DNA of 5,976 nucleotides, from contig JAGOUB010000062.1 of NCBI GenBank assembly GCA_018061525.1, positions 1-5,976 on the forward strand, in the 5' to 3' direction. The DNA comes from Candidatus Peribacteraceae bacterium. GTDB taxonomy: Bacteria > Patescibacteriota > Gracilibacteria > Peribacterales > Peribacteraceae. Both the position numbers and the translations under genes were made by a program. The notes under the pieces are model-generated. The model was not told the DNA's origin and made no database searches. It worked only from the letters and a program-made list of their open reading frames with translations. Below, piece by piece: positions 1 through 4,730 of the stretch (position 1 is the stretch's first letter; each line of letters opens with the position of its first letter).

Positions 1-172
1 CATCGTCGTTGATCGGCGTACCGAGGAAGACAATGCGCTCCTCGAGCAAGCGGGAATAAATGTCGTAGGCGCGCTCGCCGAACTGCGACTTCTCGATGAC
101 GGTCGGAATGAGGAAGCTCTGCGGAAGCTTGCTCTGGGCGGCGTTGTAGCCGGAATAGAAGGAATGGATCAT
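1..172 (-). CDS. clpP: ATP-dependent Clp protease proteolytic subunit ClpP (N-terminal part, cut by window edge)
   Basis: This gene encodes the start of ClpP, the serine peptidase that forms tetradecameric chambers and degrades proteins fed to it by Clp ATPases in the cytoplasm. Only 57 codons are in the window; the rest lies off the left edge. The translation begins MIHSFYSGYN and contains FLIPTVIEKSQFGERAYDIY followed by SRLLEERIVFLGTPINDD. These match the family signature PTVIE-x-GERAYDIYSRLL-x-ERI-x-FLG-x-PI-x-D at the mature ClpP N-terminus. The catalytic Ser, His and Asp residues fall outside the window and cannot be checked. ATG at 172 is the only ATG, GTG or TTG close upstream of the conserved block. 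No Shine-Dalgarno sequence precedes it; the bases before ATG are pyrimidine-rich. The gene diverges from miaA. The family call is firm; whether the gene is intact is unknown. Confidence 0.93.
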   Translation of the reverse strand, partial: MIHSFYSGYNAAQSKLPQSFLIPTVIEKSQFGERAYDIYSRLLEERIVFLGTPINDD

Positions 173-200
173 GCGGAGGGGGAAGTGAAGTCTTTCTTCT

Positions 201-206
201 ATTCTA
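201..206 (-). promoter_or_regulatory. Putative -10 box for clpP
   Basis: The minus strand reads TAGAAT here, one mismatch from TATAAT. Initiation about 7 nt downstream would give a short leader of roughly 20 nt before the clpP ATG at 172. No convincing -35 hexamer is seen 16-18 nt upstream. The surrounding 173-287 intergenic region is clearly richer in A and T than the flanking genes. Confidence 0.4.
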
Positions 207-274
207 CTATCGTTTAGGGGTTCCGTTCAGTGCGATGAGCGGGAAAATATGTTCTAGCAAACCAAAAAAGCCTC

Positions 275-280
275 TAGACT
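275..280 (+). promoter_or_regulatory. Putative -10 box for miaA, leaderless arrangement
   Basis: TAGACT lies here with exactly 7 nt between its last T and the miaA ATG at 288. Transcription would therefore start at or within a base of the start codon, giving a leaderless mRNA. There is no Shine-Dalgarno sequence before the ATG, which agrees with this. The -35 region is weak (TTCTAG at 252-257). The same -10-to-start geometry recurs at 2609-2614 and 2628-2633. Confidence 0.45.
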
Positions 281-287
281 CAACGCC

Positions 288-1229
288 ATGTCGACTCCAC
301 TTTCCATCGCACTCACCAAGACGCTTGAGATCGCCCGGGCCGAAAAGCCCCTCGTCGTCGTGACGGGGCCGACCGGCAGCGGTAAGACCGGCCTCTCGAT
401 CGAACTCGCCCTCGCCTTGAAGGGGGAGGGGATCACGGCCGAGGTCATCAACGCCGACTCCCGCCAGTGCTACCGGCAGATGGACATCGGCACGGCCAAG
501 ATCACCATGGAAGAAATGAAGGGCGTCCCGCATCATCTACTCTCGGTGCTCGACCCCAAGGAACCCGCCACCATCGCCTGGTACCAAGCCGAAGCGGAGC
601 GCGCGATCGCCGACTGCCACGCGCGCGGCGTGCTGCCGATGCTCGTCGGCGGCTCGATGCTGTACCTCTCCAGCGTCATTGACGGGCTTAAGCCCCTGCC
701 GTCCGATCCCGAGCTCCGGGCCAAGTTGCAGAAGGTCTACGACCTCGACGAGGGCGTCACGCTCCAGAAGGAGTTGATGCACCTCGATCCCGAATCGGGC
801 GCGACCGTGGAGCGCCGCAACGCCGTCTATCTCATCCGGGCCGTCGAGATCTGCCGCCTCACCGGCAAGCCGGCCTCGGTCGCGCGCGCCAAGGCGCCGA
901 GCCCGTACACACTCGCGCTCTTCTTCATGGATGTGCCGACGGACGTACTGGAGGCTCGCATCGTTGCCCGCACCAAGGTACTGATGGCGTCCGGCTGGAC
1001 CGAGGAAGTGGACGCACTGCGTCAGAAGCACTACAGCGCCAAAGATCCCGGCTTCATCAGCCACGGCTACCGCGAAATCCTCGCCCGCCTCAATAAGGGC
1101 CGGAAGGTGGAAGACGTGAAGGTTGACCCGGCCGTCATCGCCCAGATCAACACCGTCACGCGCCAGTATGCCAAGCGGCAGCGCACTTGGTGGCGCCGCG
1201 ACGAGCGCGTCATCCGGTTGGCGGCATAA
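288..1229 (+). CDS. miaA: tRNA dimethylallyltransferase MiaA
   Basis: MiaA transfers a dimethylallyl group from dimethylallyl diphosphate to N6 of A37, next to the anticodon of tRNAs that read codons starting with U. The 313-aa product has the usual family length and all main motifs in order. These are the P-loop GPTGSGKT (residues 27-34), the substrate-binding segment DSRQCYRQMDIGTAK (57-71), HHLL (82-85), GGSMLYLSSVIDGL (121-134), the RAVEICRLTGKP segment (184-195), GYREI (260-264) and the C-terminal TRQYAKRQRTWWRR (291-304). No key residue appears to be missing. ATG 288 is preferred because it leaves a normal lead-in of about 20 residues before the first beta strand (PLVVVTGP), and a -10-like box sits 7 nt upstream. 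The gene diverges from clpP and converges on an unrecognised minus-strand gene; its stop codon is part of the A-tract of that gene's terminator. The enzyme identity is firm. The leaderless start is inferred. Confidence 0.97.
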   Translation: MSTPLSIALTKTLEIARAEKPLVVVTGPTGSGKTGLSIELALALKGEGITAEVINADSRQCYRQMDIGTAKITMEEMKGVPHHLLSVLDPKEPATIAWYQAEAERAIADCHARGVLPMLVGGSMLYLSSVIDGLKPLPSDPELRAKLQKVYDLDEGVTLQKELMHLDPESGATVERRNAVYLIRAVEICRLTGKPASVARAKAPSPYTLALFFMDVPTDVLEARIVARTKVLMASGWTEEVDALRQKHYSAKDPGFISHGYREILARLNKGRKVEDVKVDPAVIAQINTVTRQYAKRQRTWWRRDERVIRLAA

Positions 1230-1254
1230 AAAAACCGCACCCGGGAGGGTGCGG
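1228..1254 (-). terminator. Rho-independent terminator of the 169-aa gene
   Basis: CCGCACCC (1235-1242) and GGGTGCGG (1247-1254) form a perfect 8-bp GC-rich stem with a 4-nt loop. Read on the minus strand, the stem is followed directly by seven T residues (1234-1228), the classic intrinsic terminator. On the plus strand no T-run follows, so it should not terminate miaA efficiently by this mechanism. The T-run includes two bases of the miaA TAA codon, so the two ends are packed together. The stem ends 35 bp downstream of the minus-strand gene's stop. Confidence 0.88.
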
Positions 1255-1289
1255 CGAAAGGTCGAATGTTCGTTGCGGACAGGATCAGA

Positions 1290-1799
1290 TCAGGAGCCAC
1301 GGACCTTGAGAGTGCCGTCGGGGGCGAACTCGTAGCAGATGAACTTCTGCTGGACGTGGTCCCAGGCTCGCGGGATCCACTTCAGCCGACCCAGGTTCAT
1401 GAGCGCGATGCTCAGGTCGGGGTGTTGCGTGGGCCATTCGACGTAGTCGTCGAGGAGGCCGAGGTCTTCTCGGGTTTTGCCGGCGGCCATGAGGTTGCGC
1501 TGCATCTGCGTCAGGCGCGCCTCGACCGAGGTGCCGCTGTCGTTCTTGAACGTCAACCGCCAGGCCTCTTCCGCCGCGAGCATGTGGCGGTACACGACGA
1601 TCTTCTTGATGTCCGCCTCGGTCACGCCGACCTCGGCACAGGTCAGGTTGTTGGCGTCGAGGTACTCGTAGAAGGGCTTGAACTCGGCGCAGTTGTACAT
1701 CCACCACGTCGCGGGCGGCTTCGCGTAGACCACGTCGGTCCACAGGCGCTTGGCCTCCTTCATGATGGCGGGGTCGATCTCGCGTGCGGTCGTCGTCAT
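1290..1799 (-). CDS. Hypothetical protein, 169 aa, Trp-rich, soluble
   Basis: I do not recognise this protein. It is real coding sequence by context: a good ribosome binding site (AGGAG, 8-nt spacing), a near-consensus promoter upstream and a strong terminator downstream. It has no signal peptide or long hydrophobic stretch, so it is probably cytoplasmic. Residues 8-20 and 60-85 look helical (for example TEADIKKIVVYRHMLAAEEAW). There are seven Trp (20, 32, 33, 80, 122, 141, 146) and three Cys (37, 54, 155). The C-terminal part (about 135-169) looks like short strands, with RLKWIPRAWDHVQQKFICYE and a final DGTLKV turn. Aromatic clusters such as TWWMYNC (31-37) suggest a folded domain rather than a linker. 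I see no nucleotide-binding, metal-binding or helix-turn-helix motif. The layered promoter, palindrome and structured leader suggest that its expression is tightly controlled, but nothing in the sequence shows its function. Confidence 0.85.
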   Translation of the reverse strand: MTTTAREIDPAIMKEAKRLWTDVVYAKPPATWWMYNCAEFKPFYEYLDANNLTCAEVGVTEADIKKIVVYRHMLAAEEAWRLTFKNDSGTSVEARLTQMQRNLMAAGKTREDLGLLDDYVEWPTQHPDLSIALMNLGRLKWIPRAWDHVQQKFICYEFAPDGTLKVRGS

Positions 1800-1807
1800 C
1801 GGAACTT

Positions 1808-1812
1808 CTCCT
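1808..1812 (-). promoter_or_regulatory. Ribosome binding site of the 169-aa gene
   Basis: AGGAG on the minus strand sits 8 nt before ATG 1799 and fixes that start. It is the only clear Shine-Dalgarno sequence I find before a gene in this window. It begins 6 nt after the 3' end of the large leader dyad, so folding of the leader could influence access to it. Confidence 0.8.
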
Positions 1813-1818
1813 GATTCG

Positions 1819-1868
1819 GGTAGGGAACGATCCGTCTTCGTTAGAACAAAGGCGGATTCCTCCCTACC
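1819..1868 (-). promoter_or_regulatory. 50-nt imperfect dyad in the 5' leader of the 169-aa gene (possible cis-acting RNA structure)
   Basis: A single-register inverted repeat is centred between 1843 and 1844. The outer arms GGTAGGGA (1819-1826) and TCCCTACC (1861-1868) are perfect over 8 bp. After a 3-by-3 internal loop, 1830-1834 pairs with 1853-1857, 1836-1838 with 1849-1851, and 1840-1842 with 1845-1847. That gives 19 Watson-Crick pairs out of 24 opposed positions, plus one G-U pair in the minus-strand RNA. The element lies wholly between the predicted transcription start (near 1889) and the Shine-Dalgarno sequence (1808-1812), so it would be a large hairpin in the leader. It has no U-tract directly after it, so it does not look like a simple terminator. 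It matches no riboswitch class I know. Confidence 0.6.
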
Positions 1869-1890
1869 GGACGGTGATGTGCAACGAACA

Positions 1891-1913
1891 TGCCTATTAT
1901 GGAATAATAGGCA
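1891..1913. promoter_or_regulatory. Perfect 23-bp palindrome overlapping spacer and -10 box (operator candidate)
   Basis: TGCCTATTAT (1891-1900) is followed by a 3-bp centre and its exact reverse complement ATAATAGGCA (1904-1913). The palindrome covers most of the spacer and the whole -10 hexamer of the promoter that reads toward the 169-aa gene. A dimeric repressor bound here would block RNA polymerase. It is AT-rich and lacks a following T-run, so a terminator role is unlikely. No regulator that might bind it is recognisable in the window. Confidence 0.65.
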
Positions 1914-1923
1914 GATTTGTCAA
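1896..1923 (-). promoter_or_regulatory. Sigma70-type promoter of the 169-aa gene
   Basis: On the minus strand a consensus -35 TTGACA (1923-1918) is followed by a 16-bp spacer and the -10 CATAAT (1901-1896), which is one mismatch from TATAAT. The predicted start near 1889 leaves a leader of about 90 nt. This is the only promoter in the window with both hexamers close to consensus. It lies just downstream of the stop of the 82-aa gene, so the 169-aa gene has its own transcript. Confidence 0.72.
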
Positions 1924-1943
1924 ACTTAGTTTACAGAGCTCTG
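1922..1943. repeat. Two small palindromes next to the -35 box
   Basis: AAACT-T-AGTTT (1922-1932) overlaps the edge of the -35 hexamer, and CAGAGCTCTG (1934-1943) is a perfect 10-bp palindrome just upstream of it on the promoter's own strand. Neither is followed by a T-run, so they do not look like a terminator for the 82-aa gene. They could be extra protein-binding sites, but palindromes this short also arise by chance. Confidence 0.35.
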
Positions 1944-1955
1944 GGAATCGGTGAT

Positions 1956-2204
1956 TCAGGCCGCTTGAGGATAGCCGCGCCGCAGCGTAAGGGCGGCGAT
2001 CTCCTCGGGGCTGCGACCCTGGGCGCTCAGCACCTTGGTCGCCTCGACAAGGTTTGGCTCCAGAATGTCGATGGATTCACTCGACGTCTGCGGCATCTGC
2101 TCAGCCAGAGTGGCGAGTTCGCGGTGCGTCTCGGCGGCGAGGGCCAGCTTCTCACGGGAGATGTCGGGCGCGAGGACTTCGGGCGTATTAGGCGTATTAG
2201 GCAT
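1956..2204 (-). CDS. Hypothetical protein, 82 aa, helical
   Basis: I do not recognise this small protein. ATG 2204 is chosen because it overlaps the end of the upstream gene by 8 nt (the start ATG and the upstream stop TAA share ATGCCTAA), a typical translational-coupling arrangement. A TTG at 2228 would add eight residues but has no better ribosome binding site. The product starts MPNTPNTPEV, a short proline-rich lead encoded by a 9-bp tandem repeat. It is then mostly predicted helix (about 16-37 and 52-76) and ends in RRGYPQAA. It has no Cys, no membrane segment and no known motif. SPEEIAALTLRRGY near the C-terminus resembles a short helical repeat, but this is not diagnostic. It is probably co-transcribed with the 134-aa gene, so the two proteins may act together; that is inferred from layout only. 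Confidence 0.72.
   Translation of the reverse strand: MPNTPNTPEVLAPDISREKLALAAETHRELATLAEQMPQTSSESIDILEPNLVEATKVLSAQGRSPEEIAALTLRRGYPQAA
2184..2201. repeat. Tandem 9-bp direct repeat inside the 82-aa gene's start
   Basis: CGTATTAGG occurs twice back to back (2184-2192 and 2193-2201). On the minus strand it encodes the repeated residues PNT PNT directly after the initiator Met. The left copy does not affect the neighbour, while the right copy carries the stop codon of the upstream 134-aa gene. It looks like a recent in-frame slippage duplication. Confidence 0.8.
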
Positions 2205-2601
2205 ATGTGGGCGGAGTGGGGATGACAAGGAGGCGGGCGACGGGGCCCAGGCGGCCGAGCATTTCGCCGAGGTGGTCGATCATGGTCTTCAGCTGCGGGC
2301 AGGCATTGGGCGTGGCCGGATCGCCGTAGAAATCGACGATGTGGCGGAGCGTATCGGCGAGCGTGGGCAGCACGAGGTCGACCTTGCCCTGTTCTAGCTC
2401 GGAAGCCGAAGTGTAGGCGGGCGCCAGCAGCGATTGAAGTTCATCGGGCGAGAACTCATCGGCGTCGATGGCGGTCGTGGTCTTCTTGAGCCAATCCACG
2501 TAGGCGGCCGGCATACTGTCGCCCAGCGGCTTGCCTGCGAGGACCTGGGCCTCAATGGAGAGGTCCGAATGCTGGCGAATAGCGTGCGCGAGCTTGCTCA
2601 T
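2197..2601 (-). CDS. Hypothetical protein, 134 aa, helical
   Basis: I do not recognise this protein. The reading frame is open further upstream into recG, but a start there would run through the recG promoter. The candidates are ATG 2610 (137 aa) and ATG 2601 (134 aa, beginning MSKLAHAIRQ). I prefer 2601 because an extended -10 box (TGG-TAGAAT, 2617-2609) ends 7 nt before it, so the transcript would start at the ATG; with 2610 the start codon would overlap the -10 box. The product is predicted to be mainly helical, with SPDELQSLL (51-59), a central VLPTLADTLRHIVDFYG (77-93) and a C-terminal CPQLKTMIDHLGEMLGRLG (101-119). It ends in a proline-rich tail, IPTPPTYA. There is no signal peptide, membrane helix or catalytic motif. 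It heads a probable two-gene transcript with the overlapping 82-aa gene and diverges from recG. Function is unknown. Confidence 0.74.
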   Translation of the reverse strand: MSKLAHAIRQHSDLSIEAQVLAGKPLGDSMPAAYVDWLKKTTTAIDADEFSPDELQSLLAPAYTSASELEQGKVDLVLPTLADTLRHIVDFYGDPATPNACPQLKTMIDHLGEMLGRLGPVARLLVIPTPPTYA

Positions 2602-2608
2602 GGGGTCC

Positions 2609-2617
2609 ATTCTACCA
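2609..2617 (-). promoter_or_regulatory. Extended -10 promoter for the 134-aa gene, leaderless
   Basis: The minus strand reads TGG then TAGAAT, an extended -10 element. The final T is at 2609 and ATG starts at 2601, leaving 7 nt, so transcription should begin at or next to the start codon. No good -35 is visible, which is common when a TGn extension is present. It is back to back with the recG -10 box at 2628-2633. Confidence 0.5.
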
Positions 2618-2627
2618 CATTCGGCGG

Positions 2628-2633
2628 TATACT
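2628..2633 (+). promoter_or_regulatory. -10 box for recG, leaderless
   Basis: TATACT lies here with 6 nt between its last base and the recG GTG at 2640, so the predicted transcription start falls on the start codon. There is no Shine-Dalgarno sequence between them, and no recognisable -35 hexamer at the usual distance. It supports GTG 2640 as the recG start. Confidence 0.5.
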
Positions 2634-2639
2634 GCTCGT

Positions 2640-4685
2640 GTGCAGCCGTCGACTCCGCTCTCCGCCGTCCTCCGCACCACCCAGTCGCACCTGGAGGCGC
2701 TGGAGGGCATGGGCATCCGCACGGCCGGCGACCTGCTGCTCCATTTTCCGCGCACGCACGAGGACCTGACGCAGGTGCAGACCGCAGCCGGTTCACCGCT
2801 GGGCGAGAAGGTTGTACTCCGCGGCGTACTTGGGCGGCCGCAGCCCATCCGCACGCGCTCGCGCCTCAACATCCTCAAGGCGCCCTTCACCGACACCGAA
2901 GGTACGACCATCACGCTCGAGTGGTTCAACCAGCACCACCTGCAGCGCACGCTCAAGCAGGGCGAGGAAATCTACGTGACCGGCAAGTTGGCCGAGCAGG
3001 GCGCGGGCCTCAAAATGCAGAACCCCACGGTGGATAAGAGCGGCGGCGAGCTGGTGCACGCCGGGCGCCTGGTACCGGTCTATCCGCAGCACGACATCAT
3101 CAACACCAAATGGCTGCGCGAGAAAATGGTCCTAGTGCGCGCCGCCATCCCGCTGTTGCCCGAGACGCTCGATCCTAAAATGGTAGCGGAAGAAGGACTG
3201 CCGACGCGCGCGCAGCTGGTGGAGTGGCAACACTTCCCCGAGACGCCCGAGCAGGTGGCGCGTGCCGAGGAGCGTCTAATGTTCGAGGAAGCGTTCGCCG
3301 TGCAGCGCGAGGCCGTGGCGCAGAAGCTGGAGTGGCAAGGCGAGAAGCAGGACCGCCTGCAGCTGCCGATGGACGTGGAGCTCATCAAGCTCTTCTTCGG
3401 CTCGCTCAAGTTCACGCCCACCGAGGACCAACGCAAAGCCATCTACGAGATCTTGCGCGACATGGAGAACCCGTCGCCCATGAGCCGCCTGCTGGAAGGC
3501 GACGTAGGCTCAGGCAAAACGCTCGTGGCCGTGGCCGTTATCGCCAACGCCATCCGTCACGGCGGCCAGTGCGCGCTGATGGTGCCCACCGAGGTGCTCG
3601 CCCGGCAGCACGCCGAAAGCATGAGCAAGATGCTCATCAACTTCCACCGCTACTTGCAGGAGAAGCCCGACGCGCCGCCGTTCCGCCTGCCGTCCGTCGC
3701 CTTCCTGACCGGTTCGCTGCCCGCCGGCGACGCCGACGCCGTCCGCCGCTCGGTGGCCACCGGCACCGTGGACCTGGTGATCGGCACGCATGCGCTCATC
3801 GAGGACAGCGTCGCCTTCAAGAACCTGGTGCTCGTGGTGGTCGACGAGCAGCACCGCTTCGGCGTGAACCAGCGCCGCAAGCTGGCGGAGAAGGGGAGTC
3901 CGCACGTCCTCAGCATGACGGCCACGCCCATCCCGCGGACGCTGGCGCTCACCGCCTTTGGGCACCACGACCTATCGGTACTATTACAAAAGCCGAGCGA
4001 CCGCAAACCGATCGATACGCGCGTGATCGCGCCCTCGGAGCGGACGTCGCTGGAGCGCTTCATCGACCGGCAGATCAGCGAGGGCCGCCAGGCGTTCGTC
4101 GTCTGTCCGCTCATCGCCGACTCGGGCAACGAGGAGATGGCCGACATCAAGAGCGTCGAGGCCGAGGCCGACCGTCTGCGCGGCGAGTTTCCGCACCGGC
4201 GCATCGCCATGCTGCACGGCAAGCTGGCGGCCAACGAGAAGGAGCGAATCATGCAGTCGTTCAAAGCCAAGGAGGCCGACATCCTCGTCTCCACCTCGGT
4301 GATCGAAGTGGGTATCGACGTGCCCAACGCCGCCGTGATCGTGATCGAGGGCGCCGAGCGCTTTGGCCTCTCGCAGCTGCACCAGTTTCGGGGCCGCGTC
4401 GGCCGCGGTGAGCACCAGAGCTACTGCTTCCTCTGTCCCACCACCGCCCAAGGCGCGCGCTCCGAGCGGCTAAAAGCGATGGAGAAATACGCCTCAGGCT
4501 TTCAGCTGGCCGAGGTGGACCTCAAGCTCCGCGGACCGGGCGAACTTTTCGGCCTCCGCCAGAGCGGCCTGCCCGAGATGCGCGTCAGCACGCTCCTCAA
4601 TCCGGCCCTCATCATGAAGGCCCGCCGGGCAGCCGAACGGTCGCTCGGATTGACGGGGAATGAGCGTGAAGCCGTCTACCATTGA
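2640..4685 (+). CDS. recG: ATP-dependent DNA helicase RecG
   Basis: RecG is a superfamily 2 double-stranded DNA translocase that regresses stalled replication forks and branch-migrates Holliday junctions. The product is 681 aa, close to E. coli RecG. The N-terminal part has the conserved GIRTAGDLLLHFPR segment (25-38), followed by the OB-fold wedge domain (about 55-150). Helicase motifs follow in order: the Q-like segment FTPTEDQRKAIYEIL (258-272), Walker A GDVGSGKT (287-294), motif Ia MVPTEVLARQH (314-324), DEQH (402-405), TATPIPRTL (427-435), STSVIEVGIDVP (551-562) and QFRGRVGRG (582-590). The C-terminal TRG region is present (ASGFQLAEVDLKLRGPGELF, 618-637, then QSGLP). Nothing essential is missing. 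Start GTG 2640 is supported by the -10 box 6 nt upstream and by the normal N-terminal length. The stop is TGA. The gene diverges from a small unknown gene and may read into the 216-aa gene 45 bp downstream. Confidence 0.98.
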   Translation: MQPSTPLSAVLRTTQSHLEALEGMGIRTAGDLLLHFPRTHEDLTQVQTAAGSPLGEKVVLRGVLGRPQPIRTRSRLNILKAPFTDTEGTTITLEWFNQHHLQRTLKQGEEIYVTGKLAEQGAGLKMQNPTVDKSGGELVHAGRLVPVYPQHDIINTKWLREKMVLVRAAIPLLPETLDPKMVAEEGLPTRAQLVEWQHFPETPEQVARAEERLMFEEAFAVQREAVAQKLEWQGEKQDRLQLPMDVELIKLFFGSLKFTPTEDQRKAIYEILRDMENPSPMSRLLEGDVGSGKTLVAVAVIANAIRHGGQCALMVPTEVLARQHAESMSKMLINFHRYLQEKPDAPPFRLPSVAFLTGSLPAGDADAVRRSVATGTVDLVIGTHALIEDSVAFKNLVLVVVDEQHRFGVNQRRKLAEKGSPHVLSMTATPIPRTLALTAFGHHDLSVLLQKPSDRKPIDTRVIAPSERTSLERFIDRQISEGRQAFVVCPLIADSGNEEMADIKSVEAEADRLRGEFPHRRIAMLHGKLAANEKERIMQSFKAKEADILVSTSVIEVGIDVPNAAVIVIEGAERFGLSQLHQFRGRVGRGEHQSYCFLCPTTAQGARSERLKAMEKYASGFQLAEVDLKLRGPGELFGLRQSGLPEMRVSTLLNPALIMKARRAAERSLGLTGNEREAVYH

Positions 4686-4699
4686 CGGACAGTCCGGAG

Positions 4700-4705
4700 T
4701 ACACT
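4700..4705 (+). promoter_or_regulatory. Possible -10 box for the 216-aa gene
   Basis: TACACT lies 25 nt before ATG 4731, in the 45-bp gap after recG. A TTGACG hexamer at 4682-4687 overlaps the recG stop but leaves only a 12-bp spacer, too short for a normal pair. The predicted leader is under 20 nt and has no Shine-Dalgarno sequence. Read-through from recG is an equal alternative. Confidence 0.28.
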
Positions 4706-4730
4706 GTGGCCGTTTCCTCCTCATGCCATC

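Noticed and set aside
1266..1814. Plus-strand open frame of 182 codons opposite the 169-aa gene
   Set aside because: The minus-strand gene has a promoter, ribosome binding site and terminator; this frame has none and shows antisense composition.
1891..1913. Palindrome as an intrinsic terminator of the 134/82-aa transcript
   Set aside because: The stem is AT-rich and no T-run follows on either strand. Its overlap with a near-consensus promoter fits an operator better.
1956..2601. Toxin-antitoxin pair
   Set aside because: Size and overlap fit, but neither product shows a known toxin fold motif or antitoxin DNA-binding motif, so I do not claim it as a feature.
2602..2796. N-terminal extension of the 134-aa minus-strand gene to a start at 2796
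   Set aside because: The added residues are low-complexity (Arg, Gly, Pro, Ala), overlap recG coding sequence and would need transcription through the recG promoter. The ATG at 2601 has its own -10 box.
3224..4411. Long plus-strand open frame of 395 codons inside recG
   Set aside because: It is an alternative frame of recG, rich in Arg, Ala and Gly as expected for a shadow frame in GC-rich DNA. recG carries all helicase motifs in the other frame.
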